Part shown: positions 41,652-48,448 of the stretch, piece after piece
Position numbering within the stretch: position 1 is the stretch's first letter
Layout: every line of letters begins with the position of its first letter
Assembly: GCA_031254315.1 (NCBI GenBank)
Contig: JAIRUQ010000086.1
Location: 1 to 48,448 of the forward strand
Source: Treponema sp.
Lineage (GTDB): Bacteria > Spirochaetota > Spirochaetia > Treponematales > Breznakiellaceae
Length of the DNA: 48,448 nt
Direction of reading: 5' to 3'
Position numbers and translations under genes: made by a program
The notes under the pieces: model-generated
What the model saw: the letters and a program-made list of their open reading frames with translations, nothing else
The model's database searches: none
Told to the model about the DNA's origin: nothing

Positions 41652-43307
41652 ATGAATAGAATATTACTTTTCCTTATTACAACAATTACCTTGATGACTA
41701 CCTGCACTTCGGTAAATTATTATATATATGGAGATCCGGTTGATTCGCCGCTTCCTTTTTCCCGGGGAGTAAATTTTTCCGCCTGGTTTGATGCGTCTTC
41801 TCCGCGTACAATACCTTTCACAAGATACTCAGAACAGGACTTTATAGACGTAAAAAGCATTGGCGTCGATGTGATTCGATTACCAATTTATATGCACAAT
41901 ATGACAAGAGGAGATCCCTATTATACGCTTGACCCGCTTTTTTTGGGATTTCTGGATCAAGTTGTAGATTGGGCGGAAAAACACAGGATATATATAATTT
42001 TGGATAATCATTCATTTGACCCTGTGGCTCCTACCGAGCCCGATATTGATAAAATCATAATCCCAGTCTGGACGCAGATGGCTCAACGTTATAAAAACCG
42101 AAGCAGTTATGTGCTATATGAGATTCTAAACGAACCGCATGATATTGATGCGAAATTATGGGGCAGCATTCAAGGCAGAGTAATCGAAGCAATTCGCGCC
42201 GCCGGTGACAGACACAGTATTATTGTCGGAGGAGTTTGGTATAATTCCATTGATGAACTCTTTAATTTACCGTCATATCCTTATAATAATATTATATATA
42301 CCTTTCATTTTTATGATCCGTATCTCTTTACCCATCAGGGAGAAACATGGGGAGCCCCGCCGAATTTAAGAACGCTTAAAGGTATGCCCTTCCCTTATAA
42401 CGCTAAAAGGATGCCGGCAGTTCCGGCGGATCTAAGGGGAACATGGATAGAAAGTTCAATTAGAGATTCTTACAGGAATGACGCAACAGTTGAAGCTCTG
42501 GCAAGACAGCTTGATAAGGCTGTACAGTTTTCGCAGGAACGCGGCGGCGTTCCGCTCTTTTGCGGTGAATTCGGCGTTTTTATTCCCAACAGCCTGCATG
42601 AAGACCGGTTACGCTGGTATGAGGCTGTTACAAAATTGCTTGCCGAGCGTGGTATTGCCCGCACAAGCTGGGATTATTTTGGCGGATTTGGCGTTTTTAA
42701 AAATGGAATAAGCGGTTCCTTTAACAGTGACCTTGACATTGACATTATTAAAGCTATGGGACTCTCGCCGTCTCCGCAAAAACCGGCGGAAAAGATTCGT
42801 GAAGCTTTTGCCATATTTGATAATTACCCGTCATCGTTAGCGGAATTTGGGCAATATGGCTGTGATATTGATTTGTATTATCAAAACGGGAGAAAATACG
42901 CAATAAGTTATGGAAACGCAAATCTATATGGCGCTTTTTTCTTTAACTTCAGACGTGATATTGATTGGGAATTTTTTCAATCCAATGGTTATGCTCTTAC
43001 TTTTTCGGTAAAGGCTGATAAACCCGCGCATTTTGACGTGCGGTTTGTCAACCATGAAGACGCTGCTACAATTCCCTGGCGAATATTTACGCCTGTAGAT
43101 ATTGAGGCGGACGGACAATGGCACACATTGCGGATTCCGTTGGCATCGATGAGGGAACAGGGCGCATGGATCAGCATGACCGAGAAGTGGCTCAACCCTG
43201 AAGGAAAATTCTCATGGGATAATGTTGTTTCTCTTGTCTTTGTAGCCGAAGCGCATGATCTCAACGGAATAACCATACTATTCGATACCATCAAAATTGA
43301 ACATTAA
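41652..43307 (+). CDS. GH5-type glycanase lipoprotein with C-terminal beta domain
   Basis: The 551-residue protein has a lipoprotein signal (lipobox MTTC, Cys18). The (beta/alpha)8 GH5 domain spans about 35-375, with RGVNFSAWFD, IRLPIYMH, DNHS, the acid/base Glu161 in YEILNEPHD, HFYDPYLFTHQG, and the nucleophile Glu306 in FCGEFG. A C-terminal beta domain (about 385-551) resembles a carbohydrate-binding module. GH5 enzymes cut cellulose, mannan or mixed-linkage glucans; the exact substrate is unknown. It is probably surface-anchored and precedes the GH39 gene by 44 bp. Confidence 0.9.
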   Translation: MNRILLFLITTITLMTTCTSVNYYIYGDPVDSPLPFSRGVNFSAWFDASSPRTIPFTRYSEQDFIDVKSIGVDVIRLPIYMHNMTRGDPYYTLDPLFLGFLDQVVDWAEKHRIYIILDNHSFDPVAPTEPDIDKIIIPVWTQMAQRYKNRSSYVLYEILNEPHDIDAKLWGSIQGRVIEAIRAAGDRHSIIVGGVWYNSIDELFNLPSYPYNNIIYTFHFYDPYLFTHQGETWGAPPNLRTLKGMPFPYNAKRMPAVPADLRGTWIESSIRDSYRNDATVEALARQLDKAVQFSQERGGVPLFCGEFGVFIPNSLHEDRLRWYEAVTKLLAERGIARTSWDYFGGFGVFKNGISGSFNSDLDIDIIKAMGLSPSPQKPAEKIREAFAIFDNYPSSLAEFGQYGCDIDLYYQNGRKYAISYGNANLYGAFFFNFRRDIDWEFFQSNGYALTFSVKADKPAHFDVRFVNHEDAATIPWRIFTPVDIEADGQWHTLRIPLASMREQGAWISMTEKWLNPEGKFSWDNVVSLVFVAEAHDLNGITILFDTIKIEH

Positions 43308-43339
43308 CCGGATAAAAACATTTACTTCATTCTATATGA

Positions 43340-43345
43340 TATAAT
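43340..43345 (+). promoter_or_regulatory. -10 box predicting a leaderless GH39 transcript
   Basis: TATAAT lies exactly 6 nt before the ATG at 43352. No good -35 is at 16-18 bp, and no Shine-Dalgarno is present. Confidence 0.55.
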
Positions 43346-43351
43346 CCTTCC

Positions 43352-44887
43352 ATGCAGAAAAAAACATACGCATTAACAGACGGCGTTAGCATACCATTCA
43401 ACAATAACACCTGCGTTTGTATTGGTACCGGAAGAATGGGGCTTGCGCTGCACAAGGAATATTTTGAACAGCTTAAATTAGTACAGGAGCAGATTGGTTT
43501 TCGCTGGATACGCGGGCATGGTCTCTTTAACGAAGACATGGCTATTTATCAGGAGTATAAAACACCAAACGGCGAAATTGTACCGGAGTATAATTTTACA
43601 TATTTGGATTTTGTGATGGACAGTTATCTGTCACTTGGCATACGCCCGTTTATTGAACTGGGATTTATGCCATGGGCAATAGCGTCGGGAGAAAAGTCTG
43701 TATTTTACTGGCGTGGAAATGTTACACCGCCAAAAGATCACACGCAGTGGAACGCGCTTGTCAGGGCGACGCTCACGCACCTGATTGAAAGATACGGTGC
43801 GCAAGAAGTTACGTCATGGCCGATCGAAGTCTGGAATGAACCGAATTTGAATTCTTTTTGGGCAGGAGCAAACAGAGAAGCATACTTTAAACTTTTCCAC
43901 GAAACAATTCTTGCGGTAAAATCGGTGGATGACCGCTTCCGTGTCGGAGGACCGGCAATTTGCGGTGTAGACGATGTGTCATGGCTTAAGGATTTCCTCA
44001 ATTTCTGCCGTGATGAAAAACTGCCACTTGATTTTGTTACGCGCCATTTGTACGATATTTCAACTCCTGAAACTGACGGGCGGTACGGCTATCCAAAACT
44101 CAACCCGATTTCCCGCGCTTGTGCGGAAACAGAAAGGTCGCGAAAAATAATCGATTCTTATCAAGAGTTCCGCGGCATGGAAATGCACGTAACGGAGTTC
44201 AACACATCTTATTCGCCGCATACGCCAATTCATGACACAAACTTAAATGCCGCGTATATCGCATACCTGCTTTCACGGCTTGGAGACGACTGTGTGTCAT
44301 ACTCATACTGGACGTTTGGCGACATATTTGAAGAAACAGGCGTGCCGTTTACGCCGTTTCATGGCGGATTTGGATTAATCGCCAACGGAAAAATACGTAA
44401 ACCGACATTCTGGGCGTTTAAATTTTTCAAGGATCTCGGAGAGGGCGTATGCGTTCATCGTTCTGATGAAGCGATTGTTCTCAAAAAAGACAATGGCTCA
44501 TACTGCGGTGTCGCATGGAATATCGCGACTTTCGAATCCGGTGATGAATTATCACTGAGCTTTACCCTTCCTGATAACGCTTTTAGCGGACGGGAATATT
44601 GCGTCATCATCAAGACTGTTGATGAAACTGTTTGTAATCCGTTAAAAAACTGGCATGATATGGGAGAACCCGCGAATCCGTCTCGCAAACAAATAGACTT
44701 GTTACGCTCTGCCGCACAGCCGCTCGTTACCACAAAACGGGGAACGGGCTCGCCTGAAATAGTACTTACTCTTGCGCATAACGCCGTAGTATATTTTGAA
44801 GCGTTTCCCGCTGAAATTAACAGCGACAGAGGATTTAGCTACGAGCGCGCGGTAAACGTGGAGTTTGCGGATGAAAAGGTTTTATAA
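43352..44887 (+). CDS. GH39 beta-xylosidase-like enzyme
   Basis: The 511-residue protein has no signal peptide, so it is cytoplasmic. It matches GH39 beta-xylosidases: RWIRGHGLFNEDM, IELGFMPWAIASG, the acid/base Glu163 in EVWNEPNLNSFW and the nucleophile Glu282 in VTEFNTSYSP, at nearly the positions of the Thermoanaerobacterium enzyme (160 and 277). It removes xylose from short xylo-oligosaccharides, which fits imported products of the GH11 xylanase. The gene has its own TATAAT 6 nt before the ATG. Confidence 0.92.
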   Translation: MQKKTYALTDGVSIPFNNNTCVCIGTGRMGLALHKEYFEQLKLVQEQIGFRWIRGHGLFNEDMAIYQEYKTPNGEIVPEYNFTYLDFVMDSYLSLGIRPFIELGFMPWAIASGEKSVFYWRGNVTPPKDHTQWNALVRATLTHLIERYGAQEVTSWPIEVWNEPNLNSFWAGANREAYFKLFHETILAVKSVDDRFRVGGPAICGVDDVSWLKDFLNFCRDEKLPLDFVTRHLYDISTPETDGRYGYPKLNPISRACAETERSRKIIDSYQEFRGMEMHVTEFNTSYSPHTPIHDTNLNAAYIAYLLSRLGDDCVSYSYWTFGDIFEETGVPFTPFHGGFGLIANGKIRKPTFWAFKFFKDLGEGVCVHRSDEAIVLKKDNGSYCGVAWNIATFESGDELSLSFTLPDNAFSGREYCVIIKTVDETVCNPLKNWHDMGEPANPSRKQIDLLRSAAQPLVTTKRGTGSPEIVLTLAHNAVVYFEAFPAEINSDRGFSYERAVNVEFADEKVL

Positions 44888-44895
44888 TTTCATCT

Positions 44896-45309
44896 TTATT
44901 CTTTTCTTATAATTAATGTTATTCTATCACCCAGTATAATTGGAAGAAGTGAATAGGCATTTCCTGGCTGAAAATCAAAACTTAGTTCAATTCCATCTGC
45001 TCTGCTAATTCGAGTATAAGTACCAAGATTAGTTCTTTGAAGATAATTTACAATTAACTTATGTTCCCCCGCAGGTATCTTTACAGTCGCTACTTTCTTT
45101 TTTTGTGTTATATTCAATCCCCAAACGCTGGTTTTCCATTTAACGTTTTTGCCATCAAATTTAACTACTGTAAAATCATCCGGTATTTTTAATAAACATA
45201 TACTTTCCTCTCCTATAGATCGATCATAAACAAAATTATTGCTGGCACATCCTCCCATGAATAGTCCAATAAAAAGAACAAAGCTTACAAAAAAAAGACG
45301 GCCTTTCAT
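44896..45309 (-). CDS. small lipoprotein
   Basis: The 137-residue protein has a clear lipoprotein signal (FFVSFVLFIGLF, lipobox MGGC, Cys21) and a short beta domain in which VATVKIPAGEHKLIVNY recalls PEGA/DUF2846-type folds. The SD (AAGGAG) is good. It is convergent with the GH39 gene, 8 bp apart. No specific role can be assigned. Confidence 0.7.
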   Translation of the reverse strand: MKGRLFFVSFVLFIGLFMGGCASNNFVYDRSIGEESICLLKIPDDFTVVKFDGKNVKWKTSVWGLNITQKKKVATVKIPAGEHKLIVNYLQRTNLGTYTRISRADGIELSFDFQPGNAYSLLPIILGDRITLIIRKE

Positions 45310-45353
45310 AAATTCTCCTTAAATAATGATTTTGATAGTATTTTACTACCAAT

Positions 45354-45370
45354 TACGGTTAATAACCGTA
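45354..45370. repeat. 17-bp palindrome in the divergent lipoprotein intergenic region
   Basis: TACGGTTA-A-TAACCGTA is a perfect inverted repeat with a single central base. It lies between the divergent lipoprotein genes (44896-45309 and 45547-46119) in a 237-bp AT-rich gap that otherwise holds no gene. An operator role is possible. Confidence 0.5.
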
Positions 45371-45511
45371 TAATTTGCCCATATTAATAAAAATACGATA
45401 TTTTTTTATCAAGTCAAGTAAAATATGGTATATGTTTTTATTTCTAATTAAGATCATTCCAGCAATAAATTGCACATAATTAATAGATCAGCAAACTTAA
45501 CCACAAATATA

Positions 45512-45540
45512 TTGAGAAAAGTCAGAAGAAAAGTTAAAAT
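45512..45540 (+). promoter_or_regulatory. promoter predicting a leaderless lipoprotein transcript
   Basis: TTGAGA (45512-45517), a 17-bp spacer and TAAAAT (45535-45540) are followed by 6 nt and the ATG at 45547. Confidence 0.7.
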
Positions 45541-45546
45541 AAAAAC

Positions 45547-46119
45547 ATGAAGAGAATATACTTAACCTGCGCTGTTATATTGATTTTTACAAGCTGTTCT
45601 CCCAAAAAAAACAATGTCGCGACCGGATATGAAGACTACTATTTTGGAATGACTATTAATCAGATTTATGAGAAACAGCCTTTTTTAAGAATTGTTGACG
45701 AAATAAATGTTGATGACGATTATATCGATCTAGGGATAAATGGAAACCAATTTTACGCTATGACCCAATTTCTATACGATGAAGAGTTAGTACCTGAAAT
45801 AAAACACCCCGCTATAGCATTACAAAAAAACATTACCGTTTATCTTGGAGACAGATGGCCAGGATTTTTTATACAAAACAGTAAATTAATTGGTATAGGC
45901 TTTGCCAGAGAAGGAGAAGTACTGCAAGAATTAATAAATGTGTATGGGGAAGGCTTTTTATACGGAGAACAAATAGTTTGGAACGACAGCGGCAGACTCA
46001 TAGTATGGTTAAAAATGGAGAGCAACCCTATAGAAATGGTGTTTTATTTTGATGAGCAATGGGTCAGGGATATCTCAAATGAGATAATGAAAAAACACAG
46101 AGAAGCCCGTTCGCCCTAA
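45547..46119 (+). CDS. lipoprotein of unknown function
   Basis: The 190-residue protein has a short lipoprotein signal (YLTCAVILIF, lipobox FTSC, Cys17). The mature part begins GYEDYYFGMTINQIYEKQPFL, a pattern seen in proteins with a PASTA/BamE-like start, and is otherwise mixed alpha/beta with acidic patches. I do not recognise a family. There is no Shine-Dalgarno, consistent with the leaderless promoter. Confidence 0.65.
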   Translation: MKRIYLTCAVILIFTSCSPKKNNVATGYEDYYFGMTINQIYEKQPFLRIVDEINVDDDYIDLGINGNQFYAMTQFLYDEELVPEIKHPAIALQKNITVYLGDRWPGFFIQNSKLIGIGFAREGEVLQELINVYGEGFLYGEQIVWNDSGRLIVWLKMESNPIEMVFYFDEQWVRDISNEIMKKHREARSP

Positions 46120-46146
46120 CCGTTTACTCCACTATTTTTAGGAACG

Positions 46147-47847
46147 TTAATTGAAACTAAACTCCAGCGGCAAAATCGGCATTACCTGCCCGTTCTTTTC
46201 CAGCCTGTACCGGATGTCATTATTCGACAGAAGTAAATCCGTAATAAATGAAGCGGCGCTGTTTTGGCTTTTCTTGAAAAAAATCGAAGCCAGCGGAACA
46301 CGACTCAACAATTTGTCCAAAAATTTTGGTTCGGGATATTCTCTATATAGAATTTTCGCGTCTCCCTTAATTTCAGCTAATTGCCGCGCTGTTTTTAACG
46401 CGTCGGATAAACTGCCGACACTGTCTATAAGCCCGGCTTCCAGCGCCCTTGTTCCGGAAAAAATTCTTCCCTGCGCGACTGCTTCAACTTTCGAAAGCTC
46501 CATATTCCTGCTTGCCGCGACTCTCTCTGTAAAAACTCCGTAAATGTCAAGAATATATGTCTTATAACGTTCTTCTTCCTGCGGGGTTAAATCCCGCTGA
46601 GGGATTAAAAAACCTGTTAATAAATCCGAATGCGCGCCACGCTGGATTGTATCAATACTGACGCCAAGTTTGCCGTACATTCCGTTATCATAAAACCAGT
46701 TTCCTATTACACCGATAGAACCTGTAATCGAGTACGGTGTGGCAGTAATGTGGCTTGCGCTCATTGAGGCCCAATAACCACCTGAAGCCGCCACTTGACC
46801 CATGCTCACCACAACAGGTTTCTTTTGTTTCGCATAACGTACCGCTTCATCTAAATAATCGGCGGCTTCCGCGCTTCCGCCGGGAGAATCCATCCGGATC
46901 ACGAGGGCTTTAACACGGTTGTTATCCGCCAATTCCTTTATTGTCCGCGAAAGGCTTAACGCCGCCATTCCCCGCTCCATATCCGTTTGCCCATTTGCGT
47001 AAACAACGGCAATTACCGGAGGCCTTGAAAAAAGACCTCCTGCCCTGGGAGGACTATACCTGTTCATTGTACCTGTCAAACTTGATGAAGAAGCGCCGTA
47101 TAACGTAAAATGTTTTATTTCAGTTCCTTCAATTTCTTTTATCGCTTCCATGACCGCTTCTTTCCTGCCAGTACGATCGACAAGATTGCGGCTCAACGCG
47201 CTTTTTGCCGAGTAGAGAAATTCCCGATTTAAAATCGTGTCGTATTCTTCGCCTGTCCAGCCGCGGGAAGTTATCAATGTATTGCGAGTTAGATTGAAAA
47301 TATCATCAAGATAATCGGTGTATTGCTTTCGATCAGCTTCCGACATGGAATCTCTTGTAAATGTTTCAGCTGCGGATTTGTATTCCAGATAGCGCAGTTC
47401 CCTGACTCCAATTCCAAGTTTTTCCAGAGCCTGTTTCGCGTAACCTCTTCCCACCGAATAGCCAAGCATACTCAAGGTTCCCATTTCATCCATCACGATT
47501 TTATCCGCGACTGACGCTAAATTGTAAATGTCGATATCCGCGTTACTGATAAAAGCGCATATTTTTTTGCCTTCCGCTTTGAATTGCTCCAGCGCGCTTC
47601 TCAATTCCCATAGATGATCCCTGCTGTAGTAAACAGAGCCTATATTGAGAATTATTCCCCGTATTCTATCGTCTTGCGCCGCTTTATCAATTACCCTGAA
47701 AATTTCAAGCGGTGTCTTTTGTATTGCGAGAGGATTCCCTGAGAATCTGTTGTTCAGGTTCAGTTCAAGATAAAAATTTTGAGAAAAAAGCGGAAAAGAA
47801 ACAAGACAGTACATACCCAGCGCCAGATATTTGCAGCTAACGCTCAT
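46147..47847 (-). CDS. sppA: signal peptide peptidase SppA, 67K (double-domain) type
   Basis: The 566-residue protein has an N-terminal signal or anchor (LALGMYCLVSFPLF) and two tandem S49 domains. The catalytic dyad is Lys157 (LEYKSAAE) in the first domain and Ser355 (QVAASGGYWAS) in the second, 198 residues apart, as in E. coli SppA (209 and 409). Supporting motifs are MDSPGG and SITGSIGVIG. It degrades leftover signal peptides in the membrane, relevant to the many lipoproteins here. Its start overlaps the stop of the upstream Lys/Ala-rich protein by 4 bp (ATGA). Confidence 0.93.
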   Translation of the reverse strand: MSVSCKYLALGMYCLVSFPLFSQNFYLELNLNNRFSGNPLAIQKTPLEIFRVIDKAAQDDRIRGIILNIGSVYYSRDHLWELRSALEQFKAEGKKICAFISNADIDIYNLASVADKIVMDEMGTLSMLGYSVGRGYAKQALEKLGIGVRELRYLEYKSAAETFTRDSMSEADRKQYTDYLDDIFNLTRNTLITSRGWTGEEYDTILNREFLYSAKSALSRNLVDRTGRKEAVMEAIKEIEGTEIKHFTLYGASSSSLTGTMNRYSPPRAGGLFSRPPVIAVVYANGQTDMERGMAALSLSRTIKELADNNRVKALVIRMDSPGGSAEAADYLDEAVRYAKQKKPVVVSMGQVAASGGYWASMSASHITATPYSITGSIGVIGNWFYDNGMYGKLGVSIDTIQRGAHSDLLTGFLIPQRDLTPQEEERYKTYILDIYGVFTERVAASRNMELSKVEAVAQGRIFSGTRALEAGLIDSVGSLSDALKTARQLAEIKGDAKILYREYPEPKFLDKLLSRVPLASIFFKKSQNSAASFITDLLLSNNDIRYRLEKNGQVMPILPLEFSFN

Positions 47848-48448
47848 TTTTTCTTGCCCTTGGGTTTCGCCGCCGGTTTTTTATAGAGCCTTGCTTTAGG
47901 TGTTGCTTTCGCTTTTGTTGCAGGTTTGAGTTTTGCTGCTTTCGCTTTTGCCGCAGGCGTGGACTTCACAACAGGTTTCTTCTGCTTTATTGCAGGTTTT
48001 GTTTTAGCAGGTTTCTTTGGTTTTGCCGCCGACTTTGTCTTCGGTTTTGTTGTTGCTTTTTTTGATATCGTTTTAGATTTCAAAACAGTTTTCGATTTTG
48101 AGGCTGGCTTTACCGCAGTCTTAGTCGTTGCTTTTGGTTTCGCCACAGGCTTTACTTTGGATTTCACAGCTGGTTTCTTATTCTTTGTTGTTTCAGCTTT
48201 TTTACTTACTGGCTTCGCGGCTGTCACTTCTTTTTTTACCGTTACATTAGCTTTAGTTTTTTCTATTACTTTAGCTTTTGACTTTGCGTCAACTTTTTCA
48301 ACTGTCTTCGCCTTGGTTTTTGAAATTAAACTGTCGAGAAGATAATCAAACCGATAACCGGACTTCTTCTCCGCTTTGCTCAATATATCGTAAATTTTGA
48401 AAACACGATCGATTCTTTCTTCTATTGGTATTTCTACAGAATTTTCTA
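47844..48448 (-). CDS. histone-H1-like Lys/Ala/Pro-rich protein (5' partial)
   Basis: The frame stays open to the window edge, so the start lies beyond 48448; a TTG at 48383 is not a needed start. The visible N-terminal part (residues reading PIEERIDRVFKIYDIL, then SKAEKKSGYRFDYLLDSL) is a small helical domain. The remaining ~160 residues are repeats of Lys, Ala, Pro, Thr and Val (for example KPKTKSAAKPKKPAKTKP). Such tails resemble eukaryote-like H1 proteins of bacteria and probably bind DNA or RNA. Translation is coupled to sppA by an ATGA overlap. Confidence 0.82.
   Translation of the reverse strand, partial: ENSVEIPIEERIDRVFKIYDILSKAEKKSGYRFDYLLDSLISKTKAKTVEKVDAKSKAKVIEKTKANVTVKKEVTAAKPVSKKAETTKNKKPAVKSKVKPVAKPKATTKTAVKPASKSKTVLKSKTISKKATTKPKTKSAAKPKKPAKTKPAIKQKKPVVKSTPAAKAKAAKLKPATKAKATPKARLYKKPAAKPKGKKK

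Noticed and set aside
47926-48345. A 139-residue hydrophobic Phe/Ala-rich frame on the plus strand
   Set aside because: It is the antisense of the Lys/Ala-rich repeats (AAA/TTT, GCN/NGC) and has no SD.
1-48448. tRNA, rRNA or known riboswitch genes
   Set aside because: I looked for T-loop-like GTTCGA signals and conserved riboswitch cores; the few GTTCGA occurrences lie inside coding genes and have no cloverleaf around them.

Overview
The window is 48.4 kb of a spirochaete chromosome, most likely Treponema-like. Support: a spirochaete-style FlgM behind a sigma-28 type promoter, PheRS alpha and beta chains of the archaeal/eukaryotic type (a known spirochaete trait), a DUF4954 protein, at least nine lipoproteins, and a GH11/GH5/GH39 xylan- and beta-glucan-active gene group together with HydABC-like redox genes. 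The latter two suggest an anaerobic gut treponeme (termite hindgut or rumen type). The species assignment is inference.

Layout. 1-1150: end of a secreted protein, an Mpi-type serine DNA invertase and an array of palindromes and 78-bp repeats. 1200-7730: truncated MetH-like protein, outer-membrane-like protein plus radA, a single-RRM RNA-binding protein with a long leader, then pepT and an acyltransferase on the minus strand. 7810-9730: AT-rich accessory genes (DUF4160/DUF2442 pair, vapBC, a Cys-rich unknown). 9810-12912: three overlapping genes for a NuoE/NuoF/HydA-like complex whose HydA-like chain has lost its H-cluster ligands. 13100-18035: bacteriohemerythrin, zinc-ribbon membrane protein, rsmI, flgM, an iron-ADH homologue without metal-ligand histidines, and a large unknown protein. 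18139-23055: lipoprotein, pheT, a short Bro-N protein, lipoprotein, M15 peptidase. 23170-27095: ChvE/MmsA/MmsB-type sugar ABC transporter. 27104-33875: surface proteins, DUF4954, pheS. 34094-37750: full-length Bro-N protein, TraB/GumN protein, lipoprotein and GH11 xylanase. 37885-41587: grpE-dnaK-dnaJ. 41652-44887: GH5 and GH39 glycosidases. 44896-48448: two lipoproteins, SppA and a histone-H1-like Lys/Ala-rich protein.

Cooperation. A surface-anchored GH11 xylanase and GH5 glycanase would produce oligosaccharides; the sugar ABC transporter could import products, and a cytoplasmic GH39 beta-xylosidase could finish them. Fermentation electrons could pass through the HydABC-like complex. These links are inferred from content and proximity.

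The most notable signals are: (1) at least ten starts with a -10 hexamer exactly 6 nt before ATG, predicting leaderless mRNAs; (2) an Mpi-like invertase beside palindromes with a shared ATTAAAAC core, including units that look like A/B recombinants; (3) a HydA-like protein with all electron-transfer clusters but no H-cluster site; (4) a G8 tract in the signal peptide of a large lipoprotein. All motif spacings were read by eye; no database search was run.
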